NCBI RefSeq assembly: GCF_013456555.2
Contig: NZ_CP059154.1
Span: forward strand, 186,001-250,000
Direction of reading: 5' to 3'
Origin: Natrinema zhouii
GTDB lineage: Archaea > Halobacteriota > Halobacteria > Halobacteriales > Natrialbaceae
Length of the DNA stretch: 64,000 bases
Shown here: positions 35,504-44,513 of the stretch, one piece after another
How positions within the stretch are numbered: the first letter of the stretch is position 1
Layout: each line of letters begins with the position of its first letter
The notes under the pieces: generated by a model
The model's database searches: none
Told to the model about the DNA's origin: nothing
The model's input: the letters and a program-made list of their open reading frames with translations, nothing else
Made by a program: the position numbers and the translations under genes

Positions 35504-36814
35504 TCACCCGAGACGAGCCAGCCGATTGAGTGCGTACACCGTCCGGAGCACGTCGACGCTCTTCCCGCGATCGAAGACGAGTTCGTCCGTCTCGAGGACG
35601 TGCTGAAAGGTCTCCTCGGAGGCGTGTTCCGGGGCGGCTGCGATCCCAGCATCGGTATCGGCGACCCACTCCATCACGCGCAGATCGCTCTTGGAGTCGC
35701 CCATCACGAGCGCGAACGGGTCGTCGACCCCGAGCACGTCCAGCGCGCGTTCGACGCCGACCACCTTGTTCAACTCGAGGCTGCCGATCTCGGCCGCGTC
35801 GGCCTCGTAGTAGGCGACGTCGATTCGCTCGAGGGTCGCCGCGAGCTCGCCGGGAACGTCGTCGGCCGCGAGATCGGGGTACGCGCCTTCGCCCTCGAGG
35901 ACCGCCCTGATCTCGGGGTCCTGTGCGGCGTAGAAGGCGCGGGTCCAGTCGATGATTGTTTCCCCATTCAGTACCGTCTCACCGCGGTCATCGGCTGCCG
36001 ACGGCTCACTCTCGCCGCTCGTCTCGTCGTCCGCTTCCTCGAGCACCCGTCCGACGGCGTGGGCGAGCAGGTCGATGAGGTAGACCAGCGCCTCGTCGAT
36101 GATTTCGCGGGCGTCCGCGGATCCCGTTTCGTAGTTGGGTTTCATCGTGACGTTGAACTCGTTGCCCTGGAGGTGACAGCCCCGCCGGAGTCCCTCGGGT
36201 GCCTCGGGCAGGACGCGCGACCGGACGTCGTCGAAGACGGCCCGGATCGACTCGTCGAGATCTTCGTAGAGCAACTGTTTCGTCTCCGCGCCGTGGCCCG
36301 GCGTGAACACGCCGGTCCCCGCCTCGTAGACGATCGAGAGGTTCCCCGAGTGGACGATCTCGCTGCCCAGCCCCTGGATCGCGAAGCCCTTGACGTTCTC
36401 GAGGGTCTGGCCCGTACAGATGACGATCGGCACGCCGGCCTCGTGGAACTCGGTCAGGAGGTGCAGGGTCTCCCGGGGGATCTCGTTGTCCGTCCCGCCC
36501 GCGGAACGCAGCGTTTCGTCGACGTCGAGCACGAGGACGTTCACCGCCCGGCCGTACTTCGCCTCGAGATCGAGCGCGGTGAAGGCCTGATCCCGGGTCG
36601 CGCGGGCGGCGATCTCCGCGAACGTCTCGCCGGCCGCGAACGCCGACCGGATCTCGTCCTTGCGATCCTCGAGTTCCTCGGTCGCCTCCTGCCAGTGGTC
36701 GAGCGCGACCCGCGAGTCGACCGCGGGGAAGACGTCGACGAACTCCTGATACTCCCGCAGCGTCTTCGTGTCGTGCTCGTCGTAGAGCCGATAAACGAGA
36801 TCGTACCGTTCCAT
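35504..36814 (-). CDS. HAD-superfamily hydrolase with N-terminal extension
   Basis: A 436-residue protein. Residues 1-90 are helical; the HAD core follows with LVLDVDETLRS (nucleophile D97, acid D99), VICTGQTLENVK (motif II, T) and FALVMGDSKSDLRVM (motifs III/IV). The core is of the Cof/phosphoserine-phosphatase style, with an inserted cap of about 200 residues including an acidic low-complexity loop near 265-285. Substrate unknown. I chose the ATG at 36814 (MERYDLVYRL). It is divergent from gdh. Confidence 0.85.
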   Translation of the reverse strand: MERYDLVYRLYDEHDTKTLREYQEFVDVFPAVDSRVALDHWQEATEELEDRKDEIRSAFAAGETFAEIAARATRDQAFTALDLEAKYGRAVNVLVLDVDETLRSAGGTDNEIPRETLHLLTEFHEAGVPIVICTGQTLENVKGFAIQGLGSEIVHSGNLSIVYEAGTGVFTPGHGAETKQLLYEDLDESIRAVFDDVRSRVLPEAPEGLRRGCHLQGNEFNVTMKPNYETGSADAREIIDEALVYLIDLLAHAVGRVLEEADDETSGESEPSAADDRGETVLNGETIIDWTRAFYAAQDPEIRAVLEGEGAYPDLAADDVPGELAATLERIDVAYYEADAAEIGSLELNKVVGVERALDVLGVDDPFALVMGDSKSDLRVMEWVADTDAGIAAAPEHASEETFQHVLETDELVFDRGKSVDVLRTVYALNRLARLG

Positions 36815-36942
36815 GTGGGCTACAGGCATGGGCAGTCGGATAATCGTTTCCGGTCACGGACGGTTCGCCACTCGATCGGTCCAAGCAGGTCGCTCTGACG
36901 GGTCCGAAATTCGAACGTGTCGATGTTTACTCGGAGAGGAAT

Positions 36943-36952
36943 AAATATTTAT
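36943..36952 (+). promoter_or_regulatory. TATA box of the gdh-gfcR operon
   Basis: The sequence AAATATTTATCC spans this site, centred 27 bases before the gdh ATG at 36976, predicting a leaderless transcript. Since GfcR homologues activate sugar-catabolic genes, an operator just upstream (36915-36942) is plausible but I cannot define it. Confidence 0.65.
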
Positions 36953-36975
36953 CCTCACGGTTCTTACTAGGGTGT

Positions 36976-38100
36976 ATGAAAGCCATTGTCGTCCAGCCCG
37001 GAGCGGGGAGCCCGGTGGTCGTCGAGCGACCCGTTCCAGAACCAGCGTCCGGCGAAGCGCTCGTACGGATCTGTCGCGTCGGTGTCGACGGGACCGATTA
37101 CGAGGTCATCGAGGGGAGCCACGGCGGCGTTCCCGACGGAGACGATCAACTGGTACTCGGCCACGAGGCCGTCGGCGTCGTCGAAGACGCGAACGGAACC
37201 GAACTCGAGGAGGGCCAGTACGTCGTCCCGACGGTTCGACGGCCTCCTGCGGGCGTCGAGACGAACGAGTACTTCGAGCGCGGTGAGCCGGATATGGCTC
37301 CCGACGGCGAGTACGTCGAACGCGGTATCGTCGGCGCACACGGGTTCATGGCGGAGTACATTACGAGTCCGGCAGCGGATCTCGTTCCGATTCCGGCCGA
37401 GTTAGCGGAGTGGGGGTTTCTCGTCGAACCGATCAGCATCACCGAGAAGGCAATCGAACACGCTCGCGCGACGCGCTCGGCGTTCGACTGGCGGCCCGAA
37501 TCCGCGCTCGTCCTCGGTACCGGTTCGCTGGGGCTGTTGACCGTCGCGATGTTCGCGACGACGCTCGACTACGAGCGAGTCTACTGTCTCGGCCGGAAAG
37601 ATCGGCCGCACCCGATGATCGACATCATCGAACGGCTCGGCGCGACCTACATCGACTCCCGCGAGACGCCGGTCTCCGAGATTCCGGGCGCATACGAGCC
37701 GATGGACGTCGTCTACGAAGCGACCGGGTACGCGAAACACGCCTTCGAATCGATCGACGCGCTCGCCCCCAACGGCGTCGCCGCCCTGCTCGGCGTCCCT
37801 AGCGACTGGTCGTTCGAGGTCGACGGCGGCCGACTGCACCGCGAACTCGTGCTCCACAACAAGGCCGTCGTCGGCAGCGTCAACTCCAACCGCCGTCACT
37901 TCGAAGCGGCCATCGACACCCTCGACGCGCTGCCCGACTGGACCCTCGAGTCGATCGTTACCGGTATCTACGGCCTCGAATCGGTCGACCGGGCGTTTCC
38001 GAAGGCGACCGCGCGCGTCGCGGCCGCCGGCCACGCGTCAGCGGGGGCTCCGGATGACGACACGACTATAAAAACGGCGGTCGAATTCAGGGACATATGA
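36976..38100 (+). CDS. gdh: Glucose 1-dehydrogenase, NAD(P)+-dependent
   Basis: A 374-residue zinc-dependent medium-chain dehydrogenase that oxidises glucose to gluconolactone, the first step of the haloarchaeal Entner-Doudoroff route. Zinc ligands match the Haloferax mediterranei enzyme: D38 in VGVDGT, H63 in LGHE and E151 in LVEPIS. The cofactor motif LGTGSLGLLTV is at about 180-190, and RKDRPHP after it fits NADP+ preference. The stop overlaps the gfcR start by four bases, so enzyme and regulator are made together. Confidence 0.94.
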   Translation: MKAIVVQPGAGSPVVVERPVPEPASGEALVRICRVGVDGTDYEVIEGSHGGVPDGDDQLVLGHEAVGVVEDANGTELEEGQYVVPTVRRPPAGVETNEYFERGEPDMAPDGEYVERGIVGAHGFMAEYITSPAADLVPIPAELAEWGFLVEPISITEKAIEHARATRSAFDWRPESALVLGTGSLGLLTVAMFATTLDYERVYCLGRKDRPHPMIDIIERLGATYIDSRETPVSEIPGAYEPMDVVYEATGYAKHAFESIDALAPNGVAALLGVPSDWSFEVDGGRLHRELVLHNKAVVGSVNSNRRHFEAAIDTLDALPDWTLESIVTGIYGLESVDRAFPKATARVAAAGHASAGAPDDDTTIKTAVEFRDI

Positions 38101-38756
38101 AAAACGTCGACGACCTGATCGAGAGCGCGGCCGAGCTCGCAGCCCGGGGCCTCTCGAAGGGCGAGATCGCAGACGAACTGAACGTCTCCCGGGAGACCGC
38201 GAGCTGGCTCGTCGAGCGCAGCGGAACCACCCCGCAGGCGACCGAACAGCCACCCCAGCGAACCGATGAGACCGCCGGTCCGAGCGGTCCACAGGACATC
38301 CACGTCGACTGGTCCGCGATCGGCCGGGACAGCAAACGGATGAGCGCCATCGCCGAGGCGATGGCCGACATGCTCGCCAAACACGGTGAGGACGTCGATC
38401 TGACGATCGGCATCGAGAAGGCCGGTGGTCCCATCGCGACGCTGGTCGCCCGCGAACTCGAGACGGATCTCGGAACGTACACCCCCGCGAAACACCAGTG
38501 GGAGGAGGGCGACATCGAGGATCTCGGCGGCACCTTCTCCAGAAATTTCGCCGGCATCCGCGATCGCGAGTGCTACATCGTCGACGACACCATCACCAGC
38601 GGCACCACCATGCGCGAGACGATCGAGGCGATCCGCGCCGACGGCGGCAAACCGCTCGCCTGCATCGTCCTCGCGGACAAACAGGGCCTCGAGGAACTCG
38701 AGGGTGTCCCGGTCTACTCGCTGTTGCAGGTCATCAGCGTCGGGACAGACGAGTAG
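38097..38756 (+). CDS. gfcR: Sugar catabolism regulator GfcR (orotate PRTase-like)
   Basis: A 219-residue transcription factor. Residues about 18-42 form a helix-turn-helix (LSKGEIADELNVSRETASWL), and residues 68-219 are a phosphoribosyltransferase-fold domain with the PRPP loop CYIVDDTITSGTTM. In Haloferax this protein, once annotated PyrE2, activates Entner-Doudoroff and lower-glycolysis genes and senses KDPG. Its coupling to gdh supports this role over nucleotide synthesis. Confidence 0.93.
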   Translation: MKNVDDLIESAAELAARGLSKGEIADELNVSRETASWLVERSGTTPQATEQPPQRTDETAGPSGPQDIHVDWSAIGRDSKRMSAIAEAMADMLAKHGEDVDLTIGIEKAGGPIATLVARELETDLGTYTPAKHQWEEGDIEDLGGTFSRNFAGIRDRECYIVDDTITSGTTMRETIEAIRADGGKPLACIVLADKQGLEELEGVPVYSLLQVISVGTDE

Positions 38757-38819
38757 CCGACGCAGTCGCTGGATCGGATTCTCGATGCGATAAAAACAGG
38801 AGTGGAAACGGCGTTCAGC

Positions 38820-39782
38820 CTAGCCGTGAATGCCCATCGCTTCGATCTGCTCCTGGTACCGGTTCCGGATCGTCACCTCGGTCACCTGTGCGACGTCGGC
38901 GACCTCGCGTTGGGTCTTCTTCTCGTTGCAAAGCAGCGACGCGGCGTAGATCGCGGCCGCGGCGTAGCCCGTTGGTGACTTGCCTGAAAGCAGTCCTTTC
39001 TCGGCCGTCTTCTCGATGATCTCGTTGGCCTTGGTCTGGACCTCTTCGGATAGTTCGAGTTCAGAACAGAAGCGCGGGACGTACTTTTTCGGGTCGACGG
39101 GTCGCATCTCGAGGCCGAGTTCCTGCGAGATGTATCGATACGTGCGACCGATTTCTTTGCGTTCGACGCGTGAGACTTCCGAGATTTCTTCGAGGCTTCG
39201 CGGAATTCCCTCCTTGCGACAGGCGGCGTACAGCGCCGACGTCGCGACGCCCTCGATCGAGCGCCCGCGGATGAGGTCTTCTTTGAGCGCGCGTCGATAG
39301 ATGACCGACGCGACCTCGCGGACCGAGCGTGGCACACCGAGTGCAGAGGCCATCCGGTCGATCTCGCTGAGCGCGAACTGGAGATTCCGCTCGCCGGCGT
39401 CTTTGGTTCGAATGCGTTCCTGCCACTTGCGCAGCCGGTGCATCTGGCTGCGCTTTTTCGAAGAAATCGAGCGGCCGTAGGCGTCCTTATCTTTCCAGTC
39501 GATCGTCGTCGTCAGCCCCTTGTCGTGCATCGTCTGGGTCGTCGGCGCGCCGACGCGGGACTTTTCCTGCCGTTCCTGGTGATTGAACGCCCGCCACTCC
39601 GGGCCGGGGTCGATCTGTTCCTCCTCCACGACGAGCCCACAGTCTTCGCAGATGAGCTCTCCCCGGTCGGAGTCCTTGACGAGATTGTCCGATTCACACT
39701 CGGGGCAGGCACGTACCCCCTCTTGATCCTCGGTCTCGTCCGTCTCGCGCGTTCGCTCCCGCTGGCGGGTGGACCGTGTCAT
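38820..39782 (-). CDS. tfb: Transcription initiation factor IIB
   Basis: A 320-residue general factor that recruits RNA polymerase to TBP-bound promoters. The zinc ribbon has C26, C29, C45 and C48 (CPEC and CEDC); the B-reader/linker follows near 60-110, and two cyclin-like repeats cover about 125-310. Haloarchaea carry several TFBs with differing promoters; this sequence does not say which one it is. Two TATA-like sites precede it. Confidence 0.96.
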   Translation of the reverse strand: MTRSTRQRERTRETDETEDQEGVRACPECESDNLVKDSDRGELICEDCGLVVEEEQIDPGPEWRAFNHQERQEKSRVGAPTTQTMHDKGLTTTIDWKDKDAYGRSISSKKRSQMHRLRKWQERIRTKDAGERNLQFALSEIDRMASALGVPRSVREVASVIYRRALKEDLIRGRSIEGVATSALYAACRKEGIPRSLEEISEVSRVERKEIGRTYRYISQELGLEMRPVDPKKYVPRFCSELELSEEVQTKANEIIEKTAEKGLLSGKSPTGYAAAAIYAASLLCNEKKTQREVADVAQVTEVTIRNRYQEQIEAMGIHG

Positions 39783-39810
39783 CGCACTTTTATAGTAGTC
39801 TCAGTATGGT

Positions 39811-39820
39811 ATATAAATGT
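39811..39820 (-). promoter_or_regulatory. TATA box of tfb
   Basis: On the minus strand it reads ACATTTATAT, about 33 bases before the tfb ATG at 39782. A second AT-rich site, CTATAAAAG at 39787-39795, lies nearer the start. The first has the right spacing for a start site just before the ATG. Confidence 0.6.
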
Positions 39821-39910
39821 TTGGTCCGCTATTTCGACCGTCGGCCCGTATTGCTTGAAAACGGCACAGACAAGCGTTCACTCCTCACTTTTACGATACG
39901 GAACCGGAAA

Positions 39911-39920
39911 GTCTTTATCC
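39911..39920 (+). promoter_or_regulatory. TATA box of rnhA
   Basis: GTCTTTATCC is centred about 28 bases before the ATG at 39945, consistent with leaderless transcription of RNase HI. Confidence 0.6.
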
Positions 39921-39944
39921 GACTCTGGCCGATCACGGACACGA

Positions 39945-40538
39945 ATGCCGGTCATCGAGTGCGACGTCGAGGCAGCTCGCGAACGACTCGAGGAGGCGGG
40001 CGTCACCGTCGACTCGGGAAACACTGACCACGAGCGCTGGCGGGCGAGCCGCGGCGGCGCGACGGCCGTCGCCTACGATAATAAGGTCGTGATTCAGGGG
40101 TCGGACCCGCGAGATATCGAGGCGTTGCTCCGCGAGGGCGGCGGGCGCGCCCACGTCTATTTCGACGGTGGCTCCCGCGGGAACCCGGGTCCCGCCGCGA
40201 TCGGCTGGGTGATCGTCACCGGCGACGGAATCGTCGCCGAAGACGGCGAGACGATCGGAACGGCTACGAACAACCAGGCCGAGTACGAGGCGCTGATCGC
40301 GGCGCTCGAGGCCGCGAACGATTACGAGTACGACGAGGTTCACATCCGCGGCGATTCGGAACTCATCGTCAAGCAGGTCCGCGGCGAGTACGACACCAAC
40401 AACCCGGAACTCCGCGAGAAGCGCGTCACCGTCCACGAACTGCTGCAATCGTTCGACGAGTGGACTCTCGAATACGTCCCTCGAGAGGCCAACGACCGCG
40501 CGGACGGCCTCGTGAACGAGGCGCTGGATCAGGCCTAG
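39945..40538 (+). CDS. rnhA: Ribonuclease HI
   Basis: A 197-residue nuclease that cuts the RNA strand of RNA-DNA hybrids. The DEDD active site is seen as YFDGGSRGNPGP (Asp), NNQAEYEALIAALE (Glu), IRGDSELIVKQ (Asp) and NDRADGLVNEAL (Asp). The first 65 residues form an extra domain before the catalytic core, as in the Halobacterium enzyme. The ATG at 39945 fits the TATA box at 39911. The downstream gene at 40902 is its usual haloarchaeal partner. Confidence 0.94.
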   Translation: MPVIECDVEAARERLEEAGVTVDSGNTDHERWRASRGGATAVAYDNKVVIQGSDPRDIEALLREGGGRAHVYFDGGSRGNPGPAAIGWVIVTGDGIVAEDGETIGTATNNQAEYEALIAALEAANDYEYDEVHIRGDSELIVKQVRGEYDTNNPELREKRVTVHELLQSFDEWTLEYVPREANDRADGLVNEALDQA

Positions 40539-40901
40539 GGTCACTCAATTCAGGGCGGATACGTTTCATTCTGGACCAACCATCCGGCGTGCGGTGGCGC
40601 GCGCTGTGGCGCGGTGAACTGCGAGGCCTGAACGAAGTGAAGGCCTCGATGGTGTGAGCGGTGACCGCAGGGAGCCGCGAACCACCGGTGAGCCGCGGCC
40701 CGAAGCTGCGCGAGGGATGAGCGAGTGCAACGAGCGAATCGGCTGGGGAGGGCGTGGCGAGTCCCTGTTGCCACGATAGCAGGACACTTCTCCTCACGAT
40801 CCCCAGCAGAACCTACTGCACCATTCACTACTCGATCGTATTCGCGCCATATCGGAGCTGAATCAGCAAGGGGAAAACCGCTCGAGTGCGTACGCCCTCC
40901 T
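40539..40901. repeat. Intergenic region with a repeat-like GC-rich element
   Basis: There is no supportable gene in these 363 bases. From about 40581 to 40800 the DNA is unusually rich in GC and in short repeated words (GTGAGC, GAGCGA, CCGCG). It contains a perfect eight-base stem, CGAGGCCT and AGGCCTCG, with an 11-base loop at 40622-40648, and ends near GTTGCCACGATAGCAGGAC. The whole resembles dispersed intergenic repeats of haloarchaeal genomes, which I cannot confirm from this window alone. Confidence 0.4.
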
Positions 40902-41534
40902 ATGACCGATCCGAACGCAGTCGAGGCCGACGGCGAGGACAACCAACAGGACGGGGACGGTGCCGACAACCTGAAAGACACGGACCTTCCGAGAGAGGTC
41001 GTCGATGAAGTCGAACGACTGACCCGACTCGAGCGCACCGCGGTCGACGAAAACGAGGTCGAGGCCTACGAAACCCGGTCCGAGGAACTGCTCGACGAGC
41101 ACGACTTCACGTCCCGCATCCGCGACGATGACGGCGACGATGTCCTGGTCCTCCATCCCGAGGAGTGGCACGAGGACGGCGTCATCAGGACCGACTGTAT
41201 CGAGGACATCGACCGCGCAGTGGAGATTCTGCTCGAGGGGACCGGGGATCCGGACGACTGGGAGTCCGTCGACGAGCACAACCGAGACCTCGTCGCGGCG
41301 GTCAGGGAGGATCACGGCGACGTCCACGGCGACAATGCGGCGATGCTGGCCGATTTCGCGGGCAATCACTACGCGAAGCCGATCGAGTCACTGACGAGCG
41401 ACGAGCTCGCGGAGTTCCGGCGGGAGTACGTCGTCAGGAACACCTGGCCAACCGAAAAACAGCAAAATGTGCTCGAGGACTCGATCGAACTGATCCTCGA
41501 GACTGCTGGGTCGGTCCCAGACTCCGAGCGTTAG
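40902..41534 (+). CDS. RnhA operon protein, conserved haloarchaeal
   Basis: A 210-residue highly acidic protein (MTDPNAVEADGEDNQQDGDG at the start, a disordered region), then a helical domain from about 25. It matches the haloarchaeal family annotated as RnhA operon protein (DUF7108-type), of unknown function. It lies downstream of rnhA in the same direction but 363 bases away, with a repeat-like element between them. It overlaps the convergent PadR gene by four bases at their stops. Confidence 0.83.
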   Translation: MTDPNAVEADGEDNQQDGDGADNLKDTDLPREVVDEVERLTRLERTAVDENEVEAYETRSEELLDEHDFTSRIRDDDGDDVLVLHPEEWHEDGVIRTDCIEDIDRAVEILLEGTGDPDDWESVDEHNRDLVAAVREDHGDVHGDNAAMLADFAGNHYAKPIESLTSDELAEFRREYVVRNTWPTEKQQNVLEDSIELILETAGSVPDSER

Positions 41535-41890
41535 TAGCTGTTCTCGACGATGTCGCTGATCTCGTCGGCGCGGTCGTCACCGGTGACGACCTTCGAGAGG
41601 GTCCACTGGATGCCGTCGAGGACGGCGTCGTAGCCGTCGTCGGTCAGCGAGTACTGGTTCGTTCGTTTGTCGAGTTCGCTCTTCTCGACGAGGCCCAGGT
41701 CGACGAGCTCGTCGAGGTTCGGGTAGAGTCGTCCGTGATTTACTTCCGTCCCGTAGTAATCCTCGAGCTCTCGCTTGATCGCAAGACCGTACATTGGCTC
41801 CTTCGCGAGGATGACGAGGATGTTGTTCTGGAAGGCGGTGAGTTCGCGTGCAATACTCTGTTCGCCGGTGATTGATTGTGCCTCTGACAT
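41531..41890 (-). CDS. PadR-family transcriptional regulator
   Basis: A 119-residue winged-helix protein. FQNNILVILAKEPMYGLAI, the wing segment GRLYPNLDELVDLGLVEK and the C-terminal dimer helix are typical of PadR. Ligand unknown. A leaderless promoter with TATA box CTTAAATAGT at 41911-41920 precedes it by 27 bases; autoregulation at that site is possible. It shares four bases with the convergent gene at its stop. Confidence 0.9.
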   Translation of the reverse strand: MSEAQSITGEQSIARELTAFQNNILVILAKEPMYGLAIKRELEDYYGTEVNHGRLYPNLDELVDLGLVEKSELDKRTNQYSLTDDGYDAVLDGIQWTLSKVVTGDDRADEISDIVENSY

Positions 41891-41910
41891 ACGTGTGCAA
41901 ATGTCACCAG

Positions 41911-41920
41911 ACTATTTAAG
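41911..41920 (-). promoter_or_regulatory. TATA box of the PadR gene
   Basis: On the minus strand it reads CTTAAATAGT and is centred 26 bases before the ATG at 41890, fitting a leaderless transcript. Confidence 0.6.
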
Positions 41921-42095
41921 ACTTGTCAACTAACCCTTCGTATCAGCCGGTTGTACAACCCGTTTCCGGCCGCTACAGTGCCGGGCACCGGTGGATGTGC
42001 CCGATTCGTGTCTCTTGTAGATCTGGCAACCGTCGCATAGTTAGTGACACTCGATTACGAAAGTACTTTTTGATCGACCGTCGACTCTCCGGTAC

Positions 42096-42626
42096 ATGGT
42101 CAACCTCTGGGAAGACCTCGAAACTGGACCGAATCCGCCAGAAGAGATCTACGCCGTCGTGGAGTGTCTCAAGGGCGAGCGAAACAAATACGAGTACGAC
42201 AAGGACGTCCCGGGCGTCGTTCTCGACCGCGTACTGCACAGCAACGTCCACTATCCGAGTGACTACGGCTTCATCCCGCAGTCGTACTACGACGACGAGG
42301 ATCCCTTCGACGTGCTCGTGCTCGTCGAGGATGCGACGTTCCCCGGCTGCATTATCGAAGCCCGTCCCGTCGCGCTCATGAAGATGGACGACGACGGCGA
42401 ACAGGACGACAAGGTCATCGCCGTTCCGAGCGAGGATCCGCGCTACGATCACATCGAGGACCTGGACGACATCCCACAGCAGGAACTCGACGAGATCGAC
42501 GAGTTCTTCTCGAGCTACAAGAACCTGGAGGAGGGCAAGGAAGTCGAAACGCAGGGTTGGGAGGACAAACAGGCCGCCTACGACGCGATCGAACACGCCC
42601 AGGATCTCTACGACGAGAACTTCTAG
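42096..42626 (+). CDS. ppa: Inorganic pyrophosphatase
   Basis: A 176-residue family I soluble pyrophosphatase, which drives biosynthesis by splitting PPi. The signature DDEDPFDVLVL carries the metal-binding aspartates; KYEYDKD near 30 and SDYGFIPQSY near 56 are also conserved. The length is that of the hexameric archaeal enzyme. A T-rich TATA-like site near 42065-42071 precedes the ATG by about 27 bases. Confidence 0.96.
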   Translation: MVNLWEDLETGPNPPEEIYAVVECLKGERNKYEYDKDVPGVVLDRVLHSNVHYPSDYGFIPQSYYDDEDPFDVLVLVEDATFPGCIIEARPVALMKMDDDGEQDDKVIAVPSEDPRYDHIEDLDDIPQQELDEIDEFFSSYKNLEEGKEVETQGWEDKQAAYDAIEHAQDLYDENF

Positions 42627-42741
42627 AGCCGAACTGTCGACTGCAGTGCGATCGGCGGTGCGGTCCGTTTTCCCGTCTCGGCACCACGTCGATTCTCGAG
42701 AGTTATCTTCGACCGACCGGGACATGCATTATGAGCATGAG

Positions 42742-42752
42742 TAATTTTATCC
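42742..42752 (+). promoter_or_regulatory. TATA box of the 45-residue gene
   Basis: TAATTTTATCC lies 27 bases before the ATG at 42778. The match in sequence and spacing is as good as that of rnhA and gdh. Confidence 0.6.
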
Positions 42753-42777
42753 CCGCTCCCGCCGTAGTTCTCCTTGT

Positions 42778-42915
42778 ATGGCAGCATCCGATTCCGCCTC
42801 ACAGGCGTCATCGTCGGCCGACGACGCAGCCGAGTCCGCTGCAGGCATGGCCCACCCCACTGTCGTCCCGACCAACTTCGATCCCGATGACTCGAGCGGA
42901 CGCAGCGCGGAGTGA
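42778..42915 (+). CDS. Small acidic Ser/Ala-rich protein, 45 residues
   Basis: The frame runs from ATG at 42778 to TGA at 42913. It begins MAASDSASQASSSADDAAES, then MAHPTVVPTNFDPDDSS, ending GRSAE. The first half looks disordered and the middle carries a short hydrophobic segment. Support comes from a TATA box at the exact leaderless spacing and the acidic halophilic composition. No family is recognised. It is a free-standing gene between ppa and the phosphodiesterase gene. Confidence 0.6.
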   Translation: MAASDSASQASSSADDAAESAAGMAHPTVVPTNFDPDDSSGRSAE

Positions 42916-43090
42916 TCCACGCACACGTAGCGCGTAACAACACTGACGAGCTGTCGGTCCCCGTCGTCCCGGATGGGTGACCACTGCGTTCACGACGACT
43001 GTCCGGCGGTGTCGCGACTGTCGTGTCAGTCATTCGCAAAACTCTGTCCCGAAACGAACCTTCTTGTATCCGGTTGAACTACGTCCGTTC

Positions 43091-44434
43091 ATGGGTCTGT
43101 TCGATCGACTGCGGGGCGACGGCGACCCCCGAGTCGCGTTTATTGGGGTCGACGGCGTGCCGTATAGTCTCCTCTCGGAGAACGAGGAACTGTTCCCGAA
43201 CTTCGCTGCGATCGCCGACGACGGGACCGCCGAGGAAATCTCGAGCATCGTTCCGCCGGAATCCAGCGCCTGCTGGCCGTCGCTGACGACCGGGATGAAC
43301 CCCGGTGAGACGGGCGTCTACGGCTTTCAGGACCGAGAAGTCGGCACCTACGACACCTACGTCCCGATGGGTCGGGACGTCCAGGCCACCCGCGTCTGGG
43401 ACCGCGTTCAGGAGAGCGGCCGCAAGGCGACGGTGATGAACGTTCCCGTCACCTTCCCGCCCCAGCGCGACGTCCAGCGGATGGTCTCGGGCTTCCTCTC
43501 GCCGGGCCTCGACAAGGCAGCCTACCCCGACGACGTCCGCGACTACCTCGAGACGCTGGACTACCGGATCGACGTCAATCCGAAACTCGGCCATCAGGAC
43601 GACAAGTCCGAGTTTATCGAGGACGCTCACGCGACGATCGACGCGCAGTACGAGGCCTTCCAGCACTACATCGAGGAGGACGACTGGGACCTCTTCTTCG
43701 GCGTCTTCATGACGACCGACCGAGTCAACCACTTCCTCTTCAAGGACTACGAGCGAGACGGCGAGTACAAGGAGGAGTTCATCGAGTTCTATCAGAAGGT
43801 CGACGACTACATCGGCCGCCTACGCGACTCGCTGCCGGAGGACGTCACCCTGATCGTCGCCTCCGACCACGGCTTTACCAGCCTCGACTACGAGGTCCAC
43901 TTCAACGAGTGGCTCATAGAGGAGGGCTGGCTCTCCTTCGGAACCGACGACCCCGAGGAACTGAGCGACATTTCCGACGACGCGAAGGCGTACTCGTTCA
44001 TCCCCGGGCGCTTCTACATCAACCTCGAGGGTCGCGAACCCCGCGGGGCCGTTCCCGAGTCCGAGTACGACGCGGTCCGGGACGAGCTCAAGGCCGACCT
44101 CGAGGCGCTCGAGGGGCCCGACGGTAACAAAGTGGTCGACCGTGTCGTCGAGAAGGAGGAGGCCTTCCGCGGCGATCACGACGACATCGCACCCGATCTG
44201 GTCGCGATCCCGAACAACGGCTTCGACCTCAAGTCCGGCTTCAAGGCCGACTCCGAGATATTCGCCACCGGGCCGCGCGACGGGATGCACAGCTTCGACG
44301 ATACGTCGCTGTACATCGATCGCCCGGACGCGACGATCGAGGACGCCGACCTGTTCGACATTACGCCGACGATTCTCGATCTGATGGAGGTCGAGTACAG
44401 CCGCGGCGATTTCGACGGCGCGAGTCTGATCTGA
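43091..44434 (+). CDS. Alkaline phosphatase superfamily phosphodiesterase/pyrophosphatase
   Basis: A 447-residue metal-dependent enzyme of the nucleotide pyrophosphatase/phosphodiesterase branch. FIGVDGVPYSLL holds the first metal Asp, PPESSACWPSLTTG the nucleophile region, and VASDHGFTSL another metal site; GPRDGMHSFDDTSLY contains the C-terminal His. No signal peptide is seen, so it acts in the cytoplasm. Substrate unknown. The ATG at 43091 fits the family start. Confidence 0.88.
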   Translation: MGLFDRLRGDGDPRVAFIGVDGVPYSLLSENEELFPNFAAIADDGTAEEISSIVPPESSACWPSLTTGMNPGETGVYGFQDREVGTYDTYVPMGRDVQATRVWDRVQESGRKATVMNVPVTFPPQRDVQRMVSGFLSPGLDKAAYPDDVRDYLETLDYRIDVNPKLGHQDDKSEFIEDAHATIDAQYEAFQHYIEEDDWDLFFGVFMTTDRVNHFLFKDYERDGEYKEEFIEFYQKVDDYIGRLRDSLPEDVTLIVASDHGFTSLDYEVHFNEWLIEEGWLSFGTDDPEELSDISDDAKAYSFIPGRFYINLEGREPRGAVPESEYDAVRDELKADLEALEGPDGNKVVDRVVEKEEAFRGDHDDIAPDLVAIPNNGFDLKSGFKADSEIFATGPRDGMHSFDDTSLYIDRPDATIEDADLFDITPTILDLMEVEYSRGDFDGASLI

Positions 44435-44513
44435 AGCGGCGACCGGTTCGACTCTGAGCGGCGATCGGTTCGACCAGCGGCACTTATTTATTCGGTGACA
44501 GTAATGCGATACG

